From Deltaproteobacteria bacterium (GTDB lineage Bacteria; Desulfobacterota; DSM-4660; Desulfatiglandales; Desulfatiglandaceae), in contig JAFCZI010000168.1 in assembly GCA_019314425.1 (NCBI GenBank), positions 1 through 5,689 on the forward strand: a stretch of 5,689 nt of DNA, read 5' to 3'. Shown piece by piece: positions 1 to 5,186 of this stretch. Numbering within the stretch: position 1 is the first letter of the stretch; every line of letters starts with the position of its first letter. The notes below the pieces were generated by a model. That model was not told the DNA's origin, made no database searches, and saw only the letters and a program-made list of their open reading frames with translations. Position numbers and translations under genes: made by a program.

Positions 1-1
1 C

Positions 2-493
2 TTCCGAGTAAGAGCTGCCTTGGCCCAGTCCAAATCCTCGGTGCCGTTTGAATATGAAGATGAACCATTTTTCAAATCCTATGATGCGATTTGTCGTATC
101 TGGACTGCTCGAAAAACCCAACGGGCCGTTGCCGATTACAAGCGTTGCGTAATGATGTATCCTGCAGGGGCTAGGGATCTCAATATCATTGAAGGCAAAC
201 ACATCGCCATTGATTATCATTGTGATCCCTGTGACAGTCGATATCCTGAAGACAAAATGTTGTCAAAGTCCCCGGACAAAAATGGCGACCTGGTGTATGC
301 CCATCGGCCCCAGATCATCTGGGACAGCATGACCAACACCATTATTAATATCGCATATTGTGAAGGCAGATCCCGCGCTACCTCTGCATTATACAAATTC
401 TGTGTAAATATTCGGCCAGCACCCCATCTTCGCCTATTTTGGCCTGCTCACATAGCATTAGTATGCTACGCAGTCCCAAATAGACGAATATGA
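2..493 (+). pseudogene. Truncated transposase-like protein, both ends incomplete
   Basis: The frame is open from the window edge, so the true start lies outside; the first usable start codon is a TTG at 20. Numbering from that TTG, residues 1-128 look like one continuous protein. It has an acidic and aromatic N-terminal part, an Asp in the context IDYHCD (about residue 65), and the segment WDSMTNTIINIAYCEGRS (about 101-118). These resemble the first Asp and the following strand of a DDE/RNase H-fold transposase core, but I cannot name the IS family. After Cys128 (base 403) the translation changes to low-quality sequence (residues 129-157) encoded by the palindromic repeat that begins at about 406. 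The gene therefore appears cut by that repeat, and the TGA at 491-493 is accidental. The later catalytic residues are missing, so it is very unlikely to be active. It could instead be a fragment of an unrelated uncharacterised protein. Confidence 0.5.
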
Positions 494-510
494 AGCACTG
501 CCAAACATTT
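406..510. repeat. Long imperfect palindrome 1 (about 105 bp)
   Basis: The inner arms are 428-458 and 463-489. CTTCGCCTATTTTGG on the left matches ATTCGTCTATTTGGG when the right arm is reverse-complemented, and ATAGCAT/ATGCTA(C) flanks a four-base loop at 459-462. Symmetry continues outward: AAATATTCGGC at about 406-416 pairs with CCAAACATTT at 501-510. The element could fold into one long hairpin in RNA or a cruciform in DNA. It begins exactly where the transposase-like reading frame loses its family sequence. It may be a REP/MITE-like dispersed element or the relic of an IS end; which one cannot be told from a single copy. Confidence 0.6.
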
Positions 511-511
511 G

Positions 512-636
512 ATGGCGCCGTAAAAAGTCCCATCTACTGCGTTGCAGTGATTTTTCAGAATCTCAACATACGACATGTATGCCTACGATCCTGAAAAACC
601 ACTACGCCTTGTATATGGAACTTTTTACGACGCCAT
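512..636. repeat. Long imperfect palindrome 2 (about 125 bp)
   Basis: The left arm (512-562) and the reverse complement of the right arm (587-636) align almost end to end. Both share ATGGCG(C/T)CGTAAAAAGT at the outside and TTTTTCAG(A/G)ATC at the inside, with a 24-base spacer at 563-586. Roughly four fifths of positions match by eye. The arms carry the CGTAAAAAGT core that also occurs at 651-665 and 3066-3080, so this belongs to a dispersed repeat family. It lies directly after palindrome 1 and 57 bases before the hydrolase start codon. It could attenuate or insulate transcription entering from the left. Confidence 0.65.
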
Positions 637-642
637 CTACAG

Positions 643-665
643 ATGGATTTGTGACTTTTTACGAG
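643..665 (-). repeat. Dispersed repeat copy A, CTCGTAAAAAGTCAC core
   Basis: Read on the minus strand, these 23 bases match 3066-3088 on the plus strand at 21 positions, including a 15-base identical run (651-665 against 3066-3080). It sits in the leader of the hydrolase gene, just beyond a small palindrome CCATCT-AC-AGATGG at 633-646. Confidence 0.6.
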
Positions 666-667
666 TG

Positions 668-681
668 CATCAAATTTGATG
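668..681. promoter_or_regulatory. Perfect 14-bp palindrome CATCAAATTTGATG, operator-like
   Basis: The site is perfectly symmetric and ends on the first base of the GAGGAG ribosome binding site (681-686) of the hydrolase gene at 693. A repressor bound here, or a hairpin in the mRNA, could control that gene. No regulator is encoded next to it, and no convincing -35/-10 pair was found upstream, so the regulatory role is inferred from position and symmetry only. Confidence 0.35.
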
Positions 682-692
682 AGGAGAACCAT

Positions 693-1418
693 ATGAAACA
701 AATTATGGAAGGTGTTTTTTTTATTCCGGGGCAAGATGAAATGATCCCGGATTCCCACATATACTTGATTGGGAACCCCGATTCGGACGATATGAGCCTG
801 GTTGATGCGGGCCTGATGGGGAAGGGACGCTACAAAATCGAAGCCATCCGGGAAACAGGCGTATCGCTTTCAAACATTAAACGAATCATCATGACCCACA
901 CCCACCTGGATCATATAGGGTGCCTGGGCGAACTTCGCGAAGCCATGCCCCACGCGGCCCTGTGGATTCACGAAAACGAGGCGACGCCTCTGGAGGATGG
1001 AGACGAAAAGACGGTTTACGGCATGGACATGTTTGAGAGCATGTGTCAGACCCAATACAACATCAAACCGGGTGATTTCTGTTTCCCTGTTGACCGAAAA
1101 CTGGCGGGTGGCGAAACACTTGAAATCGGTGGAACCGCTTGGAAAATCCTGCACATCCCGGGGCATTCCTCCGGCAGCATCGCCCTTTATGATCCACAGA
1201 ATAAAATCCTGATCCCGGGGGATACAGTATACGCAGATTATGCCATTGGACGATTTGACCTTCACGGGGCCAGCGGCCCGCAGCTCAAAAATTCGCTTAT
1301 GGCGCTGGCGGACCTGGACGTGAACATCCTTCTGCCGGGCCACAATCAGGTCATGGAAAAGGTGCCGGCAGGTTATATCCGGAAAACCGCCGAACAATGG
1401 GGGCCGTATCTCTCCTGA
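693..1418 (+). CDS. MBL-fold metallo-hydrolase
   Basis: This is a 241-residue cytoplasmic protein of the metallo-beta-lactamase superfamily, which contains binuclear metal hydrolases such as glyoxalase II and lactonases. The metal-binding set is complete: HTHLDH at residues 69-74, the third-site His in PGHSSG (H158), the bridging Asp in IPGDTVY (D177) and the last His in LPGH (H217). Length is normal for a single-domain member. The start is ATG at 693 because GAGGAG (681-686) lies six bases upstream; the in-frame ATG at 579 lies inside palindrome 2 and would add 38 residues of non-family sequence. No signal peptide is visible. The gene stands alone on the plus strand and converges with the J-domain gene, with 7 bases between the stops. 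The substrate cannot be deduced; a thioester or lactone hydrolase is plausible. The fold is certain, the reaction is not. Confidence 0.93.
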   Translation: MKQIMEGVFFIPGQDEMIPDSHIYLIGNPDSDDMSLVDAGLMGKGRYKIEAIRETGVSLSNIKRIIMTHTHLDHIGCLGELREAMPHAALWIHENEATPLEDGDEKTVYGMDMFESMCQTQYNIKPGDFCFPVDRKLAGGETLEIGGTAWKILHIPGHSSGSIALYDPQNKILIPGDTVYADYAIGRFDLHGASGPQLKNSLMALADLDVNILLPGHNQVMEKVPAGYIRKTAEQWGPYLS

Positions 1419-1431
1419 AGCGTATTCAGGA
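1413..1431. terminator. Hairpin spanning the convergent stop codons
   Basis: TCCTGAA (1413-1419) pairs with TTCAGGA (1425-1431) around the loop GCGTA. The stem contains the stop codon of the plus-strand hydrolase (TGA 1416-1418) and of the minus-strand J-domain gene (1426-1428). Because it is symmetric it could end transcription from both sides. Neither strand has an immediate run of T, so intrinsic termination would be weak. Confidence 0.4.
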
Positions 1432-2247
1432 ACTTCTCAGATTTTTCAAGGAAGACAGAATTCCTTTCGCCGATTTACCGATTTTTTGAAGAAGCGGATT
1501 TCGCGCCTGCACCGCCACATAGAGGTCACCTGATTCAGCCCCCCCCTTTCCCGGCTCGCCCATTCCCTTCAATCGGATCTTCTGCCCGGCCCTCATGCCG
1601 GGGGGGATCCTCACCCTCAATTCCTTCCGGTTTTTTCGGCACAGGTAACTGATTTTGCCCCCTGACTGAAGTATTTCCAATGAAACTGCAATCACATCCT
1701 GAACATCTTTTCCTTTTTCGGGCAATTCAATGCCCCATTTTTTCTTAAGCCCGTACTTGATCAGGCGACCCAGTTGTCCGCCCAGTGGAAATCCGGAACC
1801 CGGGCGACCCCTCCCCTGGCCCTGCCCCCCCACAAAAACCCTACCGAAAGCATTGGGTCTCCTGAATTCAAAGGTGCGGTATCCAGACCCATAGGAATTC
1901 TTGAAGACTTCGTCAAAACCCCTGAGCCCGAAGGCACGGCTGAATTCCTCGAAGATCTGCTGAATATCACTTCCCCTGAAGATATCCTGCTCGGAATAGG
2001 TTTGCTTGAAACGATCATGGGCCGAATCGCCATAGACCTGCCGCAGTGCATCGTACCGGCTTCTTTTTTGAGGATCAGACAAAACGGCGTAGGATTCATT
2101 GATGGCCTTCATCCGTGATGCCGCCGCATCGTCACGATTGCGGTCCGGATGGTATTTAAGGGCCAGCTTTCGATAGGACTCTTTGATCTTTTGCTGGCTT
2201 TCAGATACCGCCACCTCCAGTATCTCATAGTAATCCTGCTGTTCCAT
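1426..2247 (-). CDS. J-domain (DnaJ-like, type B) co-chaperone with one C-terminal domain
   Basis: This 273-residue protein begins with a J domain (residues 5-69) carrying the HPD tripeptide (33-35) that stimulates DnaK ATPase activity. A Gly/Phe/Arg-rich linker follows (about 105-160, with GGQGQGRGRPG), then a substrate-binding beta domain (about 178-250) with the family hallmark RIPPGMRAGQKIRLKGMGEPG. The CxxCxGxG zinc-finger repeats of true DnaJ are absent, so it is closer to CbpA or type B proteins. It is also short: after the first C-terminal domain only about 20 basic residues remain, whereas CbpA-like proteins have a second such domain and dimerisation region. AGAGGT at 2251-2256 lies just before the ATG, and the preceding acyltransferase gene ends 12 bases upstream, so they are probably translated from one mRNA. 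An eight-G tract (1539-1546 on this strand) lies near its 3' end. It probably delivers clients to DnaK; the specific client is unknown. Confidence 0.92.
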   Translation of the reverse strand: MEQQDYYEILEVAVSESQQKIKESYRKLALKYHPDRNRDDAAASRMKAINESYAVLSDPQKRSRYDALRQVYGDSAHDRFKQTYSEQDIFRGSDIQQIFEEFSRAFGLRGFDEVFKNSYGSGYRTFEFRRPNAFGRVFVGGQGQGRGRPGSGFPLGGQLGRLIKYGLKKKWGIELPEKGKDVQDVIAVSLEILQSGGKISYLCRKNRKELRVRIPPGMRAGQKIRLKGMGEPGKGGAESGDLYVAVQARNPLLQKIGKSAKGILSSLKNLRSS

Positions 2248-2259
2248 TGGACCTCTTTT

Positions 2260-3036
2260 TCACAAGCGCGGACAACCCGCCGATTTAACATGTTTTTCCA
2301 AAAGAGCATGAACCTCAGCCATCAAACCGTTGATTGAAAATAGACCAGACCGGTAATCCGGATTCATTTCGCCTGCCAGCGTCACAGTAACAGTATTGGG
2401 ACGGTGGGCATTAAACAGAAACTGCCCCGGCTTAAACAGTTTGTCCGTATTTTCAATGAAGAGAACCTTTATCGGCGCTTTGCACATTTTGGCAAGTTTA
2501 AAAGCCCCCTTGTTCAAACTGCCGATGCGACCATCCCGACTGCGGGTGCCCTCGGGAAAGATAAACACGTTGCCACCAGAAGCAAGAAACCCATCCATGC
2601 CATCGATGCGGTCCACCATCAAATCCGCGAAACGCCCCCGGGCCGTGGACGGAATATACCCTGACAGGGAAAGGATCGTACCGAGAACCGGGATGCAGAA
2701 TAAACGGGCTTTGGCAATGGTGGAATGCTGCGCATAAAGGGAAATCAGCAAAATAGGATCAATATAGGATCGATGATTGCACACGATTACCGAAGATCGA
2801 ATTTCTCGCACTGCCTTTGAAATCCGCCATCGGCACGAGGGAATCAACAGCTTTATAAGACCGAAAAATCCTTTGTAGAAGATATGGTTCAGCTTTTGAA
2901 ATGCGGTTCTTCGCTCCTTGACAAAACAGTAAACCAGAAAATAAAACGGCGCAAAAAAAAGGACAAAGCCCAAGGTGTAATAACACCACAGGGACAGGGT
3001 AACCAAAAGATCCAGCAGAAAATGGTACCTTCTCAT
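2260..3036 (-). CDS. PlsC-type lysophospholipid acyltransferase
   Basis: This 258-residue membrane-associated enzyme belongs to the LPLAT/AGPAT family, which transfers an acyl chain to lysophosphatidic acid or related lysolipids. An N-terminal hydrophobic segment (about residues 7-38) should anchor it in the inner membrane. Catalytic motif I is NHRSYID (87-93, NHx4D with H88 and D93), the Arg-containing block around IPSTARGR (128-135) fits motif II, and FPEGTRS (160-166) is motif III. Length matches the family. The ATG at 3034-3036 is the only plausible start because a stop codon (that of the upstream oxidoreductase) lies in frame 48 bases before it; no strong ribosome binding site is visible. 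The gene sits between a DsbA-like gene and the J-domain gene in one orientation. It could be the main 1-acylglycerol-3-phosphate acyltransferase (plsC) or a specialised paralogue; its context does not decide this. Confidence 0.92.
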   Translation of the reverse strand: MRRYHFLLDLLVTLSLWCYYTLGFVLFFAPFYFLVYCFVKERRTAFQKLNHIFYKGFFGLIKLLIPSCRWRISKAVREIRSSVIVCNHRSYIDPILLISLYAQHSTIAKARLFCIPVLGTILSLSGYIPSTARGRFADLMVDRIDGMDGFLASGGNVFIFPEGTRSRDGRIGSLNKGAFKLAKMCKAPIKVLFIENTDKLFKPGQFLFNAHRPNTVTVTLAGEMNPDYRSGLFSINGLMAEVHALLEKHVKSAGCPRL

Positions 3037-3065
3037 TATGAAATTGTGCTCGGAAATATGATAGC

Positions 3066-3088
3066 CTCGTAAAAAGTCACGAATCTAT
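3066..3088 (+). repeat. Dispersed repeat copy B, CTCGTAAAAAGTCAC core
   Basis: This copy matches the reverse complement of 643-665 at 21 of 23 positions. It occupies most of the 48-base gap between the oxidoreductase and acyltransferase genes and runs over the oxidoreductase stop codon (3085-3087). The core also occurs in both arms of the palindrome at 512-636. A single arm in an operon gap may be the remnant of a once longer element. Confidence 0.55.
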
Positions 3089-3699
3089 ACAACACCGCTT
3101 TTTTCCACCAGGCGCTGGAGCTTGCGATAGGGCTGAGCCCCAACCAGGCGATCCCCGTTTATCGCAAAGGTGGGCAAAACCAGAATATTCATCTCTTCCG
3201 CCATGGCCCAATCCCGATCCACACGTTCTTTAAAGGTTCCAGCCTTGATCACGTTATCAACATTCTCAGATGGAAGGCCCACGGAAGCGGCAATCTCGGA
3301 CAATACGGAAATTTTCGCGATATTTCTTGAATCCACAAAATAGGCGGCATACAGCGCCTGAAGAAAAGCATCTCCCTTACCCTCGGATTCAGCCCAGAAG
3401 CCCAGTTCCTGGGCCGAACGACTGTTGTAAATCATTTCAGGTGAACCGAAAGGCAGCCCCAAAGCCTCCGCTGTTTCTTTCAAGTTGCGCATTCTTTCAT
3501 TGATCACCAGGGGGTCATCAAAAAAACAGGCGCTCAGTGAAAGCCCATCCTCCGGGGTATCCGAACGAAACGGAAACATTCGACGTCGAATTTCGATGTG
3601 ATATTCTTTTTTAAGCCGGGCGATCCGCCCGGACATGAAGTAGCACCATGGACAGGTACAATCGGTAAAGATTTCAAGGATTTCAGTAGAGGAAGGCAT
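3085..3699 (-). CDS. DsbA-family thiol-disulfide oxidoreductase, FrnE-like
   Basis: This 204-residue protein of the DsbA/FrnE branch of the thioredoxin fold has its redox pair in the CPWC motif at residues 16-19, right after the first beta strand. A helical insertion follows, then the cis-proline loop VLPTFAING (174-182; P176) and the typical closing segment LVGAQPY (185-191). There is no signal peptide, so it probably acts in the cytoplasm, like FrnE proteins and 2-hydroxychromene-2-carboxylate isomerase relatives. ATG 3697-3699 is fixed by a TGA five codons upstream and by the need to keep CPWC. No clear ribosome binding site is seen; instead the leader contains a small hairpin, GGGTG-TCTTT-CACCC at 3703-3717. 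It follows the 52-residue gene by 41 bases and precedes the acyltransferase by 48. Natural substrates are unknown. Confidence 0.9.
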   Translation of the reverse strand: MPSSTEILEIFTDCTCPWCYFMSGRIARLKKEYHIEIRRRMFPFRSDTPEDGLSLSACFFDDPLVINERMRNLKETAEALGLPFGSPEMIYNSRSAQELGFWAESEGKGDAFLQALYAAYFVDSRNIAKISVLSEIAASVGLPSENVDNVIKAGTFKERVDRDWAMAEEMNILVLPTFAINGDRLVGAQPYRKLQRLVEKSGVV

Positions 3700-3740
3700 A
3701 GGGGGTGTCTTTCACCCGCAGAACACTTTCGGGCTGCAAA

Positions 3741-3899
3741 TCATTGACTGCAAAACCTGCGGGCATAAGAAACACCGAAATTCTCTTCCACAATGGAAAA
3801 GACCTCACCGGCATCCAAACCACTCCGCTTCAAGTCCTCAATTGCCTGATCCAACATGGCAGCAAAGACCTCTTCGCTGATAACTCTTTTCTTCGACAT
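3741..3899 (-). CDS. Small uncharacterised protein (52 residues)
   Basis: This short open frame begins at ATG 3897-3899 and stops at TGA 3741-3743. The leader GGAGAAGAG (GGAG at 3910-3913, ten bases before the ATG) is a credible ribosome binding site, and codon use resembles its neighbours. The product starts MSKKRVISEEVFAAMLDQAI, continues with an acidic, probably helical stretch (residues 9-40), and ends with the Cys-containing SYARRFCSQ. No membrane segment or known motif is visible. It is the first gene after the predicted promoter at 4046-4074 and precedes the FrnE-like gene in the same direction, so it is likely part of that operon. The single Cys near the C terminus could make it a thiol substrate or partner of the oxidoreductase, but that is speculation. 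I do not recognise the family. Confidence 0.7.
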   Translation of the reverse strand: MSKKRVISEEVFAAMLDQAIEDLKRSGLDAGEVFSIVEENFGVSYARRFCSQ

Positions 3900-3963
3900 G
3901 ATATCTCTTCTCCGGATTCTATTCCAAAATGTCAGGTGCCTGCAAAGCGCCAGCCTAAATTCG

Positions 3964-3974
3964 GGATAATATCC
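3964..3974. promoter_or_regulatory. Palindrome GGATA-A-TATCC in the operon leader
   Basis: Five-base perfect arms around one base lie in the 5' leader of the small-protein operon, about 65 bases upstream of its start codon. It may be a second operator or a chance palindrome in AT-rich DNA. Confidence 0.2.
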
Positions 3975-4003
3975 GCCGAACCTTACCTAAACCTTTCAAG
4001 AAC

Positions 4004-4019
4004 ATTACAACCCTGTAAT
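4004..4019. promoter_or_regulatory. Operator-like palindrome ATTACA-N4-TGTAAT
   Basis: Perfect six-base arms around ACCC begin about 20 bases downstream of the predicted transcription start of the minus-strand operon. That is a typical place for a repressor to block transcription. The 16-base size suits a dimeric helix-turn-helix repressor. No matching regulator gene is recognised in the window, apart from the distant winged-helix-like protein at the right edge. Confidence 0.4.
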
Positions 4020-4045
4020 AGTACAAATATAAAAAACAACTTTTC

Positions 4046-4074
4046 TTTATGCGTTTTTTGAATCAATTTGTCAA
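4046..4074 (-). promoter_or_regulatory. Sigma70-like promoter for the small-protein/frnE/plsC/dnaJ operon
   Basis: On the minus strand a perfect -35 box TTGACA (4074-4069) is followed after a 17-base spacer by CATAAA (4051-4046), which matches the -10 consensus at four of six positions. Transcription would start near 4039 and give a leader of roughly 140 bases before the 52-residue gene. Surrounding DNA is AT-rich, as expected upstream of a promoter. Confidence 0.5.
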
Positions 4075-4235
4075 TAAAAATTTCAGAGTTTTTTAGGTAT
4101 GGTTTTGGGAAAGACTCACATGCTGAGTGAAAATAATACTTTTTATGCTCTGGAGAAACCCTTTAAAAGACTCGAAACCGGGCTCGTAATTGGCAAAACC
4201 TTACTGGACATCTCTGGCTAATATCGTAAAAGCTT
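4075..4235. other. Intergenic AT-rich stretch between shortened brxL and the operon promoter
   Basis: No confident gene is visible. The stretch holds a weak stem ACTCA-CATGC-TGAGT (4114-4128) without a T run on either strand. It also holds a plus-strand open frame of 40 codons (4099-4221, beginning MVLGKTHMLSENN and ending LLDISG). That frame has reasonable codon use but only AGGT directly against its ATG in place of a spaced ribosome binding site. I treat it as a possible small gene of low confidence. No strong terminator follows brxL. Confidence 0.35.
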
Positions 4236-5012
4236 CTACTTCAAAGCAAGTGCCTTCATGGCCGCAGTTTGCGGATCGGAGAAGAAGATCGGGTCGACCG
4301 TTTCCATTATTTCGCCAGATACTTCCAGAAAATTTCGTTTGTTTTCAAGGAGTATCAGTGCTCGCCTTGCTCCGTTTTCCATAGCCATTTGGAGTGGCTC
4401 CATCAAGGATTGGACAGCCTTGATGTTTCCCTGGATACTGAGATCACCAAGGATGATGAGCCCATGCAGAGCCTGGACTTTCTTGATGGCCGAGTATATG
4501 GCGACATTGAAGTTGGCCAATTGTATGGGTGTGATCTGTTCGATCCAGAACGGGCTGCGCCTGCCCCGAGCATCTTCATCATACTGGTGCCGAATTTCCA
4601 CCTGCGCCCAGACCCCGCCCATCAACAACCGGTCGAACTCTCGGACGAAACGATCCGGCACATGAAGATACTTGTTTCCAAAATTCACCAGTTCGGCCCA
4701 ATATTTATCATCCTGAGCAAGGTAACGGACCTTCACCTTGTCGATGAATGAATGCCGCTCTTTTTCTTTGACCAGGGCCTGGGCTTTGTTGGCTTCCTCG
4801 GGCCGTGCGAAGTTTTCAGCCAGAGTGTTGTTTACCACACGAAGGCCGGCATCTATGGCGATCGGGTCATCGGTAGCGCAATATTTACCCAGGAGATATT
4901 CCAGGACAAAAACCGGTACGTTCACACCCACCTTGATTTTTCGCACAAGGTCTTTACGTACCACCTTGCCCGCAAAAACATCCGTTACTTTCTGGTCAAG
5001 CGCATCATCCAT
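4236..5012 (-). CDS. brxL: Shortened BrxL: N-terminal domain joined to Lon-like C-terminal tail, AAA+ core missing
   Basis: BrxL is the AAA+ ATPase with a Lon-like C-terminal domain found in type I BREX phage-defence loci; full proteins are about 650-700 residues. This frame has 258. Residues 1-165 read as the BrxL N-terminal domain (AGKVVRKDL near 15-22, NVPVFVLEYLLGKYCATDD at 31-49, GGVWAQVEI near 132-140, SPFWIEQITPIQ at 153-164). Residues 184-258 read as the end of the Lon-like domain (GLIILGDLSIQGN, EPLQMAMENGARRALILLENKRNF, SDPQTAAMKAL). Between them only about 20 residues remain: no Walker A, Walker B or Lon serine segment. The Lys of the Lon dyad also seems absent (SLMEP where Lon has GLKEK). 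ATG 5010-5012 is chosen because GGGGA (5021-5025) lies eight bases upstream; a TTG three bases earlier is an alternative. The preceding probable pglZ tail ends three bases before the ATG. The open frame may be a recent in-frame deletion or a kept short form. Confidence 0.8.
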   Translation of the reverse strand: MDDALDQKVTDVFAGKVVRKDLVRKIKVGVNVPVFVLEYLLGKYCATDDPIAIDAGLRVVNNTLAENFARPEEANKAQALVKEKERHSFIDKVKVRYLAQDDKYWAELVNFGNKYLHVPDRFVREFDRLLMGGVWAQVEIRHQYDEDARGRRSPFWIEQITPIQLANFNVAIYSAIKKVQALHGLIILGDLSIQGNIKAVQSLMEPLQMAMENGARRALILLENKRNFLEVSGEIMETVDPIFFSDPQTAAMKALALK

Positions 5013-5015
5013 CAA

Positions 5016-5147
5016 TCAAATCCCCAGTTTAACCGGCACATCAGCCAGAGCAGCCAACTCAAGCTGAGTGTGGCAATCCACGATTTGTACCGTGACTTTT
5101 AGAACACCCACATCATCGGCGAGCATGAAGGTCAGGGTGTTAGACAG
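5016..5147 (-). pseudogene. pglZ: Probable 3' remnant of pglZ (BREX phosphatase)
   Basis: In the frame ending at TGA 5016-5018, 43 codons are open after a TAA at 5148-5150. The product contains TFMLADDVGVLKVTVQIVD and ends ALADVPVKLGI, a strand-rich sequence with no start codon that suits a full protein. It stops three bases before the brxL ATG, the tight spacing expected of genes translated together. In type I BREX loci the gene before brxL is normally pglZ, an alkaline-phosphatase-superfamily protein, and this tail fits my memory of PglZ C termini. The assignment rests mainly on position. If correct, more than 90 percent of pglZ is gone, including all metal-binding residues, so the product has no phosphatase function. 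Confidence 0.5.
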
Positions 5148-5165
5148 TTACAAAATAGATCCTGT

Positions 5166-5186
5166 GTAAAAAACACAAGAAGTGTT
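5166..5186 (-). terminator. Short stem-loop with T run after the winged-helix-like gene
   Basis: On the minus strand AACAC (within and after the stop codon) pairs with GTGTT around TTCTT (5172-5186) and is followed directly by TTTT. The stem is only five pairs and AT-rich, so termination would be modest. It separates the uncharacterised gene from the BREX remnant, which suggests they are not one operon. Confidence 0.4.

Noticed and set aside
406..636. CRISPR array
   Set aside because: The repeats are inverted arms of two palindromes, not regularly spaced direct repeats with unique spacers.
579..692. N-terminal extension of the hydrolase from ATG 579
   Set aside because: It lies partly in palindrome 2 and encodes 38 residues unlike the family. 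ATG 693 has GAGGAG six bases upstream and gives the standard domain start.
870..1397. 175-codon minus-strand open frame inside the hydrolase gene
   Set aside because: It is fully antisense to a gene with a complete set of metal-binding motifs; the product has no recognisable domain.
1774..2118. 114-codon plus-strand open frame inside the J-domain gene
   Set aside because: It is antisense to a well-supported J-domain protein; its Pro- and Gly-rich product reflects the complementary G/F region.
4114..4128. Terminator after brxL (ACTCA-CATGC-TGAGT stem)
   Set aside because: The stem is only five pairs, there is no T run on the minus strand, and it lies more than 100 bases past the stop.
4258..5102. 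Several plus-strand open frames of 109-160 codons opposite brxL and the pglZ tail
   Set aside because: They are antisense to sequence with clear BrxL similarity and show no motifs or ribosome binding sites.
5151..5178. Possible promoter TTGTGT...TATTTT for the pglZ tail and brxL
   Set aside because: The spacer is only 15 bases, both boxes match poorly, and the left box overlaps the terminator-like stem.
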